This document shows positions 1 through 8,387 of a stretch of DNA of 64,000 nucleotides, piece by piece. Each line of letters starts with the position of its first letter. Positions within the stretch are counted from its first letter, which is position 1. The notes beneath the pieces were generated by a model. That model did no database searches. It worked only from the letters and a program-made list of their open reading frames with translations, and had not been told where the DNA came from. The translations under genes and the position numbers were made by a program. The stretch is from Actinomyces israelii DSM 43320 (GTDB taxonomy: Bacteria > Actinomycetota > Actinomycetes > Actinomycetales > Actinomycetaceae), in assembly GCF_000711965.1 (NCBI RefSeq), contig NZ_JONS01000010.1, forward strand, positions 59,522 to 123,521, given 5' to 3'.

Positions 1-1
1 C

Positions 2-1264
2 GTCATGGTGGTGGGGCTGGCCGGAACCGTTGTCGGCCTCACCTGGGTCACCCTGCGGCGCCTGGAGGCGGTCTCCGCCGTCGAGGCCCTGCGGTCCGGG
101 GCCAGCGGCGCCCTGCGCCGGCGCCGCCACCGGTGGCGCCTGGCCGCCTCCCGGCGCATGCCCGTCCAGCAGTGGCTCGGGGTGCGCGAGGCGCTGCGCC
201 CCTCCAACGCCCTGCTGCTCGGCATCCTGGCGCTGTGCGCCTTCACCATGGTGCTGCCGGTCAACGTCGCCACCACCCTGGACGACCCCCGTATCGCCAC
301 CTACCTGGGCGTGGGCGAGGCGGACCTGCGCATCGACGTGCGCACCGGCACCCAGGACCTGGCCGCCGTGGAGAGCGCCCTGACCGCCGACGACCGCGTC
401 GCCGAGCACGCCACCGTGCTGCGCCGCAGCTACAGGATGCGCGCGCAGAGCGGAGACTGGGAGCCGGTGCTCATCGACATCGGCGACCACGGCGCCTTCC
501 CCATGAAGTACATGTCCGGACGCGCCCCCACCGGCCAGGACGAGGTCGCCCTGTCCTACAACCAGGCCAGGGCGACGAGCGCCGAGGTGGGCTCTACCGT
601 CACCGTGAGCACATCCCAGGGGGACAGGGACCTGACGGTCACGGGCGTCTACCAGGACATCACCAACAACGGGAGCACCGCCAAGGCCGTCTTCGACGAC
701 GGCGCCCCCGCCCTGTGGCAGATCATCTACGCCGACATGCGCGACGACAGCCAGGAGACCGCCGTCGCCGACGACCTGCAACGGGACCTCCCGGGCGTCC
801 AGGCCACTGCCATGAGCGACTACACCTCCCGGTTCTTCGGGGCCACCACCGCCCAGGTCCGCATCATCGCCGCCATGGCCTGCGCCGTCGCGCTGGGGCT
901 GGCCTTCCTCATCACCGTCCTCTTCGCGGTCCTGGTCCTGTCCCGGGAGAGGCACCGGGTGGGCGTGCTGCAGGCCCTGGGATGCACACGGCGCGCCGTC
1001 GCCGGGCAGTACCTCACACGCTTCGGCGTCCTCGCCCTGGCGGGGACCGCCCTGGGCCTCCTGCTGGCGTCCACCCTGGGCGAGACGGCCATCGGAGCGG
1101 TCCTGGGCTCGCGCGGAGCGCCGAACGTGGTGCTCCTGCCGCGCCCGTGGCTGGTGGGGCTGGTCCTGCCCGCCGCGCTGGTCGCCACCGTCATGAGCGC
1201 CGTCGCCCTGGCCCTGCGCCGTCTGCCCGCCACGACCCCGGGCACCACCGGGTGGACCGAGTAG
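2..1264 (+). CDS. ABC transporter permease, FtsX/MacB type (5' end outside window)
   Basis: C-terminal 420 residues or so of a membrane permease; the frame is open to the window edge, so the true start lies upstream. An N-terminal hydrophobic helix and a basic linker are followed by a large extracytoplasmic region (about residues 90-275). A helix near residues 285-315 leads into the FtsX-type motif SRERHRVGVLQALG, followed by two more helices. This is the usual C-terminal half of an eight- to ten-helix FtsX-family permease. An ATP-binding partner follows 56 nt downstream on the same strand, so the pair probably forms one exporter or envelope-stress transporter. The substrate cannot be read from the sequence. 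Confidence 0.85.
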   Translation, partial: VMVVGLAGTVVGLTWVTLRRLEAVSAVEALRSGASGALRRRRHRWRLAASRRMPVQQWLGVREALRPSNALLLGILALCAFTMVLPVNVATTLDDPRIATYLGVGEADLRIDVRTGTQDLAAVESALTADDRVAEHATVLRRSYRMRAQSGDWEPVLIDIGDHGAFPMKYMSGRAPTGQDEVALSYNQARATSAEVGSTVTVSTSQGDRDLTVTGVYQDITNNGSTAKAVFDDGAPALWQIIYADMRDDSQETAVADDLQRDLPGVQATAMSDYTSRFFGATTAQVRIIAAMACAVALGLAFLITVLFAVLVLSRERHRVGVLQALGCTRRAVAGQYLTRFGVLALAGTALGLLLASTLGETAIGAVLGSRGAPNVVLLPRPWLVGLVLPAALVATVMSAVALALRRLPATTPGTTGWTE

Positions 1265-1270
1265 TGATCA

Positions 1271-1300
1271 ATACCGAGCAATACCGAACAATACCGAGCA
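1271..1300 (+). repeat. Three tandem 10-bp units between permease and ATPase genes
   Basis: Three consecutive copies of ataccgaRca (ataccgagca, ataccgaaca, ataccgagca) start six bases after the permease stop. They end about ten bases before the AAGGAG ribosome binding site (1310-1315) of the ATPase gene. The array probably arose by local slippage; no function is evident. Confidence 0.8.
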
Positions 1301-1320
1301 ATGGTGATCAAGGAGACCCC

Positions 1321-2148
1321 ATGACCTCTAGCAGCGCTGCCGCAGCATCCGCGACACCCGCAGCGGCCTCCCCGGCCTCCCCGGCCTCAGCGGCCCGCCC
1401 CGGCACTCGCCCCGCCCTGCGGGCCCGAGGGCTGACCAAGAGCTACGACGCCCCCGTCCTGAAGGACCTCGACCTCGATATCGAGGACGGCCAGTTCATC
1501 GCCATCATGGGGCCCTCCGGCTCGGGCAAGTCCACGCTCCTGCACTGCCTGAGCGGCATGGACCGGCCCTCCGGCGGCTCCGTGCTCCTGGGAGACACCG
1601 ACATCGCCGCCCTGAGCGAGCGCGAGCTGGCCGCACTGCGCCTGTCGCGCTTCGGTTTCGTCTTCCAGCAGGCCCACCTTCTGGCCACGCTGTGCCTGCT
1701 GGACAACATCGTCCTGCCGGGCTTCCTGGCCGGACTGCGCCCGCGCCGGGAGGTGGAGGCCCGGGGCCGGGGGCTCATGGAGCGAATGGGCATCTCCGAG
1801 CTGGCCGGCAGCGATATCACCGAGGTCTCCGGCGGTCAGCTCCAGCGGGCCGGGATCTGCCGCGCCCTCATCAACGAGCCCGGCATCGTCTTCGCCGACG
1901 AGCCCACCGGGGCGCTCAACTCCGCCACCGCCGCCCAGATCCTCGACCTGCTCGGGGAGGTCCACGCCTCGGGCACGACCCTGGTGGTGGTCACCCACGA
2001 CGCCCAGGTCGCGGCCCGCGCCGACCGGGTGCTGCTGCTCGTCGACGGCGGCGTCGTGGAGGACCTCGCGCTGGGCGGGTACCGGGAGGCACAGGCCTCC
2101 CAACGTCTGGCCACGGTCTCCCAGGCCCTTCAGCGCCGGTCGGTCTGA
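1321..2148 (+). CDS. ABC transporter ATP-binding protein (LolD/MacB family)
   Basis: A 275-residue ATPase that would energise the FtsX-type permease immediately upstream. The first 35 residues or so are a low-complexity Ala/Pro/Ser tail. The nucleotide-binding domain then shows Walker A GPSGSGKST, a Q-loop (FVFQQAH), the signature VSGGQLQR, Walker B IVFADEPTGALN and the H-loop VVTH. EPTGALN, with Asn where the family usually has Asp, is a small departure. The ATG at 1321 is preceded by AAGGAG at 1310-1315, which decides the start. The gene lies in the same orientation as the permease and is probably cotranscribed with it. MacB/LolD-type partners often export peptides or lipophilic compounds, but the cargo here is unknown. 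Confidence 0.9.
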   Translation: MTSSSAAAASATPAAASPASPASAARPGTRPALRARGLTKSYDAPVLKDLDLDIEDGQFIAIMGPSGSGKSTLLHCLSGMDRPSGGSVLLGDTDIAALSERELAALRLSRFGFVFQQAHLLATLCLLDNIVLPGFLAGLRPRREVEARGRGLMERMGISELAGSDITEVSGGQLQRAGICRALINEPGIVFADEPTGALNSATAAQILDLLGEVHASGTTLVVVTHDAQVAARADRVLLLVDGGVVEDLALGGYREAQASQRLATVSQALQRRSV

Positions 2149-2206
2149 CGGCGCCCTCTGACGGCGCCCCGGCCCGGGCCCGTGAGGACTGCGTCGCGGT
2201 GCGGCC

Positions 2207-2261
2207 CAGTGCTGTTTCAGTACCGGCTCAGTGCTGTTTCAGTGCTGTTTCAGTGCTGGTG
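2207..2261. repeat. Five tandem 11-bp units
   Basis: Unit cagtgctgttt, with one degenerate copy (cagtaccggct, 2218-2228) and a final cagtgctggtg. The last unit overlaps the stop codon of the small minus-strand gene ending at 2250, so the array looks like repeated duplication of that gene's 3' end. Confidence 0.8.
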
Positions 2262-2462
2262 GCCGCCGCAGCCGCAGCCTCCGGGCGCTGGGGCCGAGAC
2301 GTCCCTCAGCCCCAGCAGGTTGCCGGTCCTGCGGCCCGGCACGACTCCCGAGGAGGCTCCGCCCTCCCGGCCCCGGGCGGCCGGGTTCTGCTCCCGGGGA
2401 CCGCCGGCGTCGTGGCCGTCGCAGCCGCATCCGCTCGCGGTCCGGCTCGTGATCTGGTCCAT
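2250..2462 (-). CDS. Small protein with two CGC[D/G]GH motifs (candidate metal-binding)
   Basis: A 70-residue open frame 37 nt downstream of truB on the same strand. Nearly all of its third codon positions are G or C, as in the neighbouring real genes. The sequence carries CGCDGH near residue 12 and ends in GGCGCGGHQH, so two Cys-Gly-Cys-x-Gly-His motifs bracket a Gly/Arg-rich middle. Such Cys/His pairs suggest binding of a soft metal or an Fe-S species, but that is inference. A GGAG lies about 12 nt before the ATG, a rather long spacing. It could be the last gene of rbfA-truB. The alternative is a chance open frame in GC-rich DNA, though the duplicated motif argues against that. Confidence 0.5.
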   Translation of the reverse strand: MDQITSRTASGCGCDGHDAGGPREQNPAARGREGGASSGVVPGRRTGNLLGLRDVSAPAPGGCGCGGHQH

Positions 2463-2499
2463 CGCGTCTCGTGTCTCCTGCAGGGGTTGCGGTCCGTCC

Positions 2500-3585
2500 T
2501 CATCGCGGCCCTCGGGCCGGGGCGAGCACGAGGACGGGACGCGCGCGTCCGCCCTCGCGGGCCAACAGTGCCACGACGTCCCCGCCCGGGGCGAACCCGG
2601 CGGTCACGGCGCCGTGGCCGCCGGAGCCCCCGGCAGCATCCGCCCGCGGCTCGGCGCCGTCTCCCGACGGTCGGGGCGCGTGTACGGCGCGATCGAGGAC
2701 GCCGGCGGGCAGGGTCTGCCCGTGGCCGAGCGCGACGGACTCGGCCTCGTCGAGCTCGACGGCGGGGAAGCAGCGCCTGGCCACCGAGCTCAGCGACAGC
2801 GTGGTCAGGCCCACGGGCTGCGGGCGGCAGGAGTCCGCGGTCACCTCGGCGGCCAGGGCGTCGGGACCGCGGGCCTGCTCGACGCGGAACGGGCCCACGC
2901 GCGTGCGGCGCAGCGCGGTCAGGTGGGCCCCGGTGCCCAGCACGGCGCCGAGGTCCCTGGCCAGCGCGCGCACGTAGGTGCCCGAGGAGCACGACACGCG
3001 CAGGGGCAGGTCGACGACCCTGGTGCCGTCGTCGGCGCACGCGCCCGCCGGGGCGCCGGTGAGCGTCAGGGAGCGGATAGTGACGCTGCGGGCGGGCAGG
3101 GCGACGTCCTCGCCCCCGCGCACCCGCCTGTAGGAGCGCACGCCGTCCACCCTGATGGCGGACACGGCGCTGGGCACCTGCATGATCTCCCCCGTCAGGG
3201 CGCGCAGCGCGTCCTCCAGGCTCCGGGCGAAGGCGGCCCGGCCCCCGGGCCAGGAGTCGGGGGCCGGGCACCCGCGGGCGGCGGTCACCTCCCCCTCGGC
3301 GTCCTCGGTGAGGGTGTCCTGGCCCAGGCGCACGGTCGCCTCATAGGTCTTGTCGGCGCCGACGAGGTGGGTCAGCAACCTGGTGGCGCGGCCGACCCCC
3401 AGGACGAGCAGCCCCGTGGCCATGGGGTCGAGGGTGCCGGCGTGGCCGACCTTGCGGGTGGCGGCCAGGCGCCGGGTCAGGGCGACGACGTCGTGGCTGG
3501 TCGGGCCCGCCGGCTTGTCGACCAGGAGGATGCCGTCGCGGGCCGTCACGGCGCCCCGGGGCGCGTCGGGACGCGGCGGCCTCAC
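2500..3585 (-). CDS. truB: tRNA pseudouridine(55) synthase TruB
   Basis: Converts U55 in the T-loop of tRNAs to pseudouridine. Near the N terminus is [18 protein letters not shown], the family opening. The catalytic motif [14 protein letters not shown] carries the nucleophilic Asp, with [13 protein letters not shown] further on. The protein is about 361 residues, longer than typical (about 300) because of Gly/Pro/Ala-rich insertions in the C-terminal third. The GTG start overlaps the rbfA stop in a GTGA (3582-3585), so the two are translationally coupled, as in the usual infB-rbfA-truB operon. Here infB is about 8 kb away. Confidence 0.95.
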   Translation of the reverse strand: MRPPRPDAPRGAVTARDGILLVDKPAGPTSHDVVALTRRLAATRKVGHAGTLDPMATGLLVLGVGRATRLLTHLVGADKTYEATVRLGQDTLTEDAEGEVTAARGCPAPDSWPGGRAAFARSLEDALRALTGEIMQVPSAVSAIRVDGVRSYRRVRGGEDVALPARSVTIRSLTLTGAPAGACADDGTRVVDLPLRVSCSSGTYVRALARDLGAVLGTGAHLTALRRTRVGPFRVEQARGPDALAAEVTADSCRPQPVGLTTLSLSSVARRCFPAVELDEAESVALGHGQTLPAGVLDRAVHAPRPSGDGAEPRADAAGGSGGHGAVTAGFAPGGDVVALLAREGGRARPVLVLAPARGPR

Positions 3586-4082
3586 GCCCCCGCCTCATCG
3601 GGCGCCGCGGGCCCGGCCTGCTCGGCCGCGGGCGCCTCGGCGCTGCGGTCCTCGCCGTCGGGCTCGGCGCCGCGCCTGTAGGGGTCGGCGCCGGCGGCGT
3701 AGGCGGCGCCGGCGTGGGCGCGGGCGATCTCCTCGTCCCTGGCGCGGGCCCGGGCCAGGGCGTCGTCGAAGGACCTGGCCTGCGTGGGCAGGGCGTCGAG
3801 CTGGAAGGCGATCGAGGGCGTCAGGCGGATGCCGAGGGCCCTGCCCACCTCGGAGCGGATCAGCCCCTTGGCCGAGCTCAGGGCGGCGGCGCTGTCCCGA
3901 CGGTCCTTGTCGCTGCCGTAGACGGTGTAGAAGATCGTGGCCTGCTGGAGGTCGCCGGTGACGCGCACGTCGGTAATGGTGACGAATCCCAGGCGCGGGT
4001 CCTTGATGCGCCCCTGCAGGAGACGGGCGACGGTCTCGTGGATGCGGTCGGCGACCTTGCGGGCGCGGGCGGCGTCGGCCAT
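3582..4082 (-). CDS. rbfA: Ribosome-binding factor A
   Basis: Assists late maturation of the 30S subunit around the 5' end of 16S rRNA. The KH-like fold is recognisable from the opening ([20 protein letters not shown]), the central [13 protein letters not shown] and [14 protein letters not shown], and the [12 protein letters not shown] segment. About 35 residues of charged Ala/Glu/Asp-rich tail bring it to 166 residues. It overlaps truB by 4 nt. In most actinobacteria rbfA follows infB directly. Here a block of accessory genes (4.1-12.0 kb) separates them and infB has its own terminator, so rbfA-truB must have its own promoter upstream of 4082. Confidence 0.95.
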   Translation of the reverse strand: MADAARARKVADRIHETVARLLQGRIKDPRLGFVTITDVRVTGDLQQATIFYTVYGSDKDRRDSAAALSSAKGLIRSEVGRALGIRLTPSIAFQLDALPTQARSFDDALARARARDEEIARAHAGAAYAAGADPYRRGAEPDGEDRSAEAPAAEQAGPAAPDEAGA

Positions 4083-4282
4083 GGCGGGCTCCTCTGCGTG
4101 AGATCGATCGGAATCGTCGAGATTCCCGGAATTCGGCAGTGCGGGCGAAGGTGATGAGAAAGAGACCTCTCGCGCCGCAAGCCGTCCGAGCGCGCGGCAA
4201 CGCGCCTCACTATGCTACGCGGTGCGGCCGACCGGGACAGAACCGGTGCCGCCGTCATCCCCGACCGCGAACGGATCACGCC

Positions 4283-5269
4283 ATGGCCCCCTCCCCCGAC
4301 GCGCCCGAGCCCGCCCCGGCGTCGGTGCGCGCAGCGGTGCAGCAGCCGTCGGGTGCCGGGGTCGCACTGGTTCTGGGCTGCTACACGCTGTGGGGCGTCT
4401 TCCCCCTGTACTTCCGCCTGCTGGCGGACGCGGGAAGCGTGGAGATCATCGGGCACCGCATCGTGTGGACCCTGGTCACCTGCCTGGGGCTCGTGACCGT
4501 ACGACGCCAATGGGGGCGCCTGCGCCGCATCCTGCGCTCGGCCCGGCTGCTGGGGGCGCTGACGGTCTCGGGCCTGCTGGTGTCGGTCAACTGGCTCATC
4601 TACGTCTACGGCATCAACACCGGCCGGACCGCCGACGCCGCCCTGGGCTACTTCATCAACCCGCTGGTGACGGTGGCCCTGGCCGCCCTGGTGCTGCGCG
4701 AGCGACTGCGCCCCGTCCATCGCCTCTCCATCGGCCTGGCGACGGCCGCCGTCGCGCTGCTGGTGGTGCTCCAGGGCTCCCTGCCGTGGGTCTCCCTGAC
4801 CCTGGCGCTGTCCTTCGGCCTGTACGGCCTGGTCAAGAAGCGGATCGGGCCGCAGGTCGATGCGCTGACCGGGCTGACGGTGGAGAGCGCCGTGGTGTGC
4901 CCCGCGGCGGTGGCCTACCTGGGCCGGCTGGCCTGGCAGGGGCAGTCCGCCTGGCAGGGCCCGCACGCCGGGGCGCTGCTGGGCGCCCTGCTCCTCGCGG
5001 CCGGACCGGTCACGGCGGTGCCGCTGCTGCTGTTCGCCGCCGGGACGCGCCGGGTGCCGCTGAACGTGGTGGGGATGAGCCAGTACATCGCCCCGATCAT
5101 CCAGTTCATCCTGGCGTGGGCGGTCTTCCGCGAGGCCATCCCGCCGGCCCGTTGGGCGGCCATGGCGCTGGTGTGGGCGGCCGTGGTCATCTTCGTGGCC
5201 GACGCCGTGCACCAGACGGCCCGCCGCCCTCGCACCCGGGGTCCTGCCCGGGCCGAGTCCCAGACGTAA
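4283..5269 (+). CDS. rarD: RarD-type EamA-family membrane permease
   Basis: An inner-membrane protein of about ten predicted helices. The RarD signature appears early: GCYTLWGVFPLYFRLL, then a HRIVW motif and the conserved NWLIYVYGIN segment, followed by ALGYFINPLV. The C-terminal half repeats the drug/metabolite transporter fold and keeps GMSQYIAPIIQFILA. The ATG at 4283 is preferred. Earlier in-frame starts would add an Arg/Pro-rich extension lacking family similarity. RarD proteins are annotated as chloramphenicol-sensitive or amino-acid-related transporters; the substrate here is unknown. Divergent from rbfA. Confidence 0.85.
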   Translation: MAPSPDAPEPAPASVRAAVQQPSGAGVALVLGCYTLWGVFPLYFRLLADAGSVEIIGHRIVWTLVTCLGLVTVRRQWGRLRRILRSARLLGALTVSGLLVSVNWLIYVYGINTGRTADAALGYFINPLVTVALAALVLRERLRPVHRLSIGLATAAVALLVVLQGSLPWVSLTLALSFGLYGLVKKRIGPQVDALTGLTVESAVVCPAAVAYLGRLAWQGQSAWQGPHAGALLGALLLAAGPVTAVPLLLFAAGTRRVPLNVVGMSQYIAPIIQFILAWAVFREAIPPARWAAMALVWAAVVIFVADAVHQTARRPRTRGPARAESQT

Positions 5270-5398
5270 GCACACGGGCACGGCCGCACAAAGGCACGAA
5301 GCGGCTGTGACGCCGCCCTCGTGCGGCGGTTTCCTCGGCGACACCGGAGTCGCCCAGATCGAATAAGTATCTGAGTATCTGAGTATCAAGGAGTTGAG

Positions 5399-6343
5399 AT
5401 GGACGCCGTCCTTCCAGACTGGTTCTCCGAGTCGGCGGTGAGGGCAGCAGTCGCCTCAGTTGTCGGCCTCGTTGCCGTCGGGGTGATCGTCAAGGTCCTC
5501 ACGTGGCTCTATCGGGCGCTCCTGCGCAGGTGCGTCGGTAAGGAGCTCGGGGTGCGGATCCACAGAGGCTTCCGTGTGAGGCGCGCGAAGACGCATCGCG
5601 ACATCGGCGCGTTCCTGCTGGCATATCCCACGTGGAGATACGCCAAGAAGGACGGGACGCGGGACCGGCGCCGGTCGGACAATGCGGTGATCAACCACTG
5701 GTCCGTCCTGGAGGTGGGCCGATGGAGAATCAGCTGCCAGGACGTCTTCGCCCTCTACGACCTGGTGCTCGCCGTGCGCGGCGCCGGGGTGGTCGTCGCC
5801 GAGTCCGCTCATGAGCAGCGCAAGAGGGAGGCCACGAGCTCCAGCCGCCGGGCGCGGCACAACGCCGTGAGCATTGACAGTCTGATCTCTGCATTCGCCT
5901 CCCGCCCCACCGACTTCGAGCGCTTCTGCGCCGACCTGTTCCGGTCCTTCGGCTTCCGGGTGGAGACCACTCCCCCCGTGCGCGACGGCGGTGTCGACCT
6001 GCGGATGAGCCGGGAGGGGTGGACCTACATCGTGGAGTGCAAGTGCTATGACCGCTCCCACCGCGTGGGAAGGCCTGTGATACAGAAGCTTCAGGGCGCC
6101 AACGCGGTCGAGATGGCGGACAGGATGGTGGTGGTCACGACGAGTGCGTTCTCCCAGGACGCGATCGATTACGCGGGCCAGGTGGGTGCCGAGCTCATCG
6201 ACGGCGACCACCTCATCGCCATGTGCAGCAGGGCCTGGGGCAACGCCCTGCCGCCAAGCATCATGCCGGACCGGACGGTCGCTCTCTCAGCCGACGACCT
6301 GCTGACGGGATTCCCGGCGGACCTGCGTCACAGCTACTCCTAG
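5399..6343 (+). CDS. Membrane-anchored Mrr-type restriction endonuclease-like protein
   Basis: A 314-residue protein with one N-terminal membrane helix (about residues 13-40). A basic linker is followed by a C-terminal Mrr_cat domain (about 160-285). The PD-(D/E)xK core reads DGGVDLRM (Asp), then a strand with VECKCY (Glu-x-Lys) and the conserved Gln-containing helix IQKLQGANAVE. The ending MVVVTTSAFSQDAIDYA is typical of this nuclease branch. The start is fixed by AAGGAG (5388-5393) five bases before the ATG. No methyltransferase or specificity gene is adjacent, so it is not part of a classical restriction-modification operon. It may cut modified or foreign DNA at the membrane, or act in DNA quality control; both are inference. 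Confidence 0.8.
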   Translation: MDAVLPDWFSESAVRAAVASVVGLVAVGVIVKVLTWLYRALLRRCVGKELGVRIHRGFRVRRAKTHRDIGAFLLAYPTWRYAKKDGTRDRRRSDNAVINHWSVLEVGRWRISCQDVFALYDLVLAVRGAGVVVAESAHEQRKREATSSSRRARHNAVSIDSLISAFASRPTDFERFCADLFRSFGFRVETTPPVRDGGVDLRMSREGWTYIVECKCYDRSHRVGRPVIQKLQGANAVEMADRMVVVTTSAFSQDAIDYAGQVGAELIDGDHLIAMCSRAWGNALPPSIMPDRTVALSADDLLTGFPADLRHSYS

Positions 6344-6344
6344 G

Positions 6345-6374
6345 GGCTCCTGGCGGCTCCTGGCGGCTCCTAGC
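6345..6374 (+). repeat. Three tandem 10-bp units right after the Mrr-like gene
   Basis: ggctcctggc, ggctcctggc and ggctcctagc follow the stop codon (6341-6343) with a single base between. Another case of a short tandem duplication at a gene end in this window. Confidence 0.8.
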
Positions 6375-6437
6375 AGCAGGGCGCATGCCGGGCCGGGCGG
6401 GGAGCGCGCCCGCCCCCCCTGCCCCTCACGGCCCCGA

Positions 6438-6484
6438 CAGTCCCCTTCCCCGAGATCGGTCGTATTCCGGCTCGAGATCGGTTC
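6438..6484 (+). repeat. Dispersed repeat with 22-bp period, copy 1
   Basis: GAGATCGGTCG...TTCCGGCTC followed by a second GAGATCGGT, preceded by cagtcccctt. A nearly identical copy in the same orientation lies at 11054-11101, and a diverged inverted copy with three half-units at 35902-35965. Copies 1 and 2 bracket the nitric oxide reductase operon. Confidence 0.8.
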
Positions 6485-6537
6485 GGGGCGCCGGCCTGGC
6501 ACCGCTGTGCCCCGGACAGTGATCACCCCGCGCGTCT

Positions 6538-7422
6538 TCAGCCTTCCGCACCGCCCTCCGGCGGCTCAACGACGTCCTCATCGACACCGCCGTCGTCATC
6601 CGCCACCGGCGCAGTGGGGTGCTCGTCGGCGCCCCGCACCGGAGACTCCGAGGATCCAGGGCACGGCAGCCCGCTGAACCGGTCCATGAGCGGGCCGATG
6701 AGATCCATGGGCAGAGGAAAGACGACCGTGGAGTTCTGGTCGGCCCCAAGCTCGAGCAGGGTTTGGAGGTAGCGCAGCTGGAGGGAGGCGGGCGACCTCG
6801 ACAGGGTGTCCGCGGCCTGGCGAAGCTCCTCGGAGGCCTGAAGCTCGCCGCGGGCATTGATCACCTTGGCGCGCCGCTCGCGCTCGGCTTCGGCGCCGCG
6901 GGCCATGGCGCGCTGCATCTGCTCGGGGATCTCAACGTCCTTGATCTCCACGACGCCCACGTCCACGCCCCAGGGCCTGGTCTGGTCCTCGATAATGTCG
7001 CGCAGGTCGGCGTTCAGGGCGCTGCGGTGGGCCAGAACCGTGTCGAGATCGACACGCCCCAGCACGCTGCGCAGGGTCGTCTGGGCGATCTGGGAGGTGG
7101 CGATCGCATAGTTCTCCACCGCCATGACGGCCTTGACCGGGTCCACGACGTTGAACAGGACGACGGCGTTGACACGGGCCGGGACATTGTCCTCGGTGAT
7201 GACCTCCTGGGGCGGGATGGTCAGGGTGACCACGCGGGTGTCCACCCTGACCATGCGCTCGACAAGGGGCACGACCAGGTGCAGGCCCGGCCCGTAGACG
7301 GGCCGCAGGCGCCCCAGGCGGAAGACGATGCCGCGCTCGTACTGGCTGACGATCCTGGCGGAGAGCAGGACCACGAGCAGCAGAAGGATCGCGGTCGCGG
7401 AAACGAGAACGGTCAGGCTCAT
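6538..7422 (-). CDS. Slipin (SPFH/stomatin-like membrane protein)
   Basis: An SPFH-family membrane-microdomain scaffold of 294 residues. An N-terminal helix (about residues 4-24) is followed by the band-7 core: VSQYERGIVFRLGRL, YGPGLHLVVPLVERM, VNAVVLFNVVDP, then the helical segment with AMARGAEAERERRAKV. The last 40 residues are acidic and low complexity. Its ATG overlaps the stop of the preceding membrane protein gene (ATGA, 7419-7422). It therefore belongs to an operon with that gene and norZ, and may organise or protect the quinol-dependent NO reductase in the membrane. That role is inferred from position only. Confidence 0.9.
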   Translation of the reverse strand: MSLTVLVSATAILLLLVVLLSARIVSQYERGIVFRLGRLRPVYGPGLHLVVPLVERMVRVDTRVVTLTIPPQEVITEDNVPARVNAVVLFNVVDPVKAVMAVENYAIATSQIAQTTLRSVLGRVDLDTVLAHRSALNADLRDIIEDQTRPWGVDVGVVEIKDVEIPEQMQRAMARGAEAERERRAKVINARGELQASEELRQAADTLSRSPASLQLRYLQTLLELGADQNSTVVFPLPMDLIGPLMDRFSGLPCPGSSESPVRGADEHPTAPVADDDGGVDEDVVEPPEGGAEG

Positions 7423-8387
7423 CGGCTGCCTTTCGTGGAGGTGGCGGAGGCGGTCCGGGTATCGGGAGCGGTGGCGTCGCGCCAGGCCGACGCCCGGGTG
7501 CGCCGTGCTCCGCCGCGCGCGGGGAGCCCGTCCGCGGCGCCGGACGGATCGTCGCGAGAGGGGCCAGGGCCATCGGGCCCGAGGCGCTTGCGCGTGCGCA
7601 GTGCCGCCACCCGCCGCAGCGGGGGCTCGTCGGGCACGGGGGCGACAGCGTCGGGCGAGGCGCTGGCGGGGCTTCCGCTGCTCGCGGGCGCGCCGGCCCC
7701 TGCCGAGGCGGCGGCCCGGGCCCGGGCGATCGCCTCGGCGGCCTCACGCACGGAACGGTAGCCGGCGGAGCCGGTCTGCCCGGTGCCGATCGCCACCGGG
7801 GCCCGACCGGCGGCGCGCCGGGCGGCGTCGGCGGCCGCGTGCTCGGCGGAGCCGAGGTGCGCCAGCGCATCGGGGGCGTTGTCGGGAGTGGTCCACAAGT
7901 GACGGGCCAGCGGACAGGCGCCGGCGACGACGATCGCGAGAGTGGTGCCCAGGACCATCAGGTCGTCGGGACTGTGGAACAGGATCATCATGAGGATCGA
8001 CAGGAAGGCGCCTACACAGGCGATCACCAGGGCCAGGCCGCGGTGGAAGCGGCCCGTCTCCGAGTAGGGCCAGGGATCCACCGGCCTGGTGATCTCCCGG
8101 GGCCCGGGCGCGGGTGAGCAGGTGCTCTTCGAGGGGCACCGCCCGCAGACGGCGTGAGCCCCCTCGTAGCGGATGACGCGCTTGTCCGGGTCGAAGGCCG
8201 CGGGCCACAACCACTGGTCCTCGTGGCAACGCCAGCCGTCGACGTCGTCGTGATAGACGAAGTCGGCGTGGCGCCAGCTCATCGAGCGCCGGGCGCTGCG
8301 CGAGCCGAGGACGTCCACGGTCCACGCGGCGCCCAGCAGGACCAGCGCGTAGGCGGCCACCAGCCACACATCGACGTCGTCGGGCAT
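7419..8387 (-). CDS. Cysteine-containing membrane protein of the nor operon, function unknown
   Basis: Not recognised as a named family. The 322-residue product has a membrane helix at about residues 6-27. A loop follows with a Cys/His pair (WRCHEDQW) and the cluster CGRCPSKSTC (CxxC-x5-C), then two more helices (about 110-155). The last 150 residues are Ala/Pro/Ser-rich with basic patches. The ATG shares a base with the norZ stop (TGATG at 8387), and its own end overlaps the slipin start. The three genes are therefore one translationally coupled operon. Four closely placed cysteines could hold a metal or Fe-S centre or undergo nitrosylation, which would suit a partner or sensor of NO reductase; this is inference. 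Confidence 0.75.
   Translation of the reverse strand: MPDDVDVWLVAAYALVLLGAAWTVDVLGSRSARRSMSWRHADFVYHDDVDGWRCHEDQWLWPAAFDPDKRVIRYEGAHAVCGRCPSKSTCSPAPGPREITRPVDPWPYSETGRFHRGLALVIACVGAFLSILMMILFHSPDDLMVLGTTLAIVVAGACPLARHLWTTPDNAPDALAHLGSAEHAAADAARRAAGRAPVAIGTGQTGSAGYRSVREAAEAIARARAAASAGAGAPASSGSPASASPDAVAPVPDEPPLRRVAALRTRKRLGPDGPGPSRDDPSGAADGLPARGGARRTRASAWRDATAPDTRTASATSTKGSR

Noticed and set aside
1265..2261. CRISPR array
   Set aside because: The repeats are perfect short tandems of 10-11 bp with no spacers, and no cas genes are in the window.
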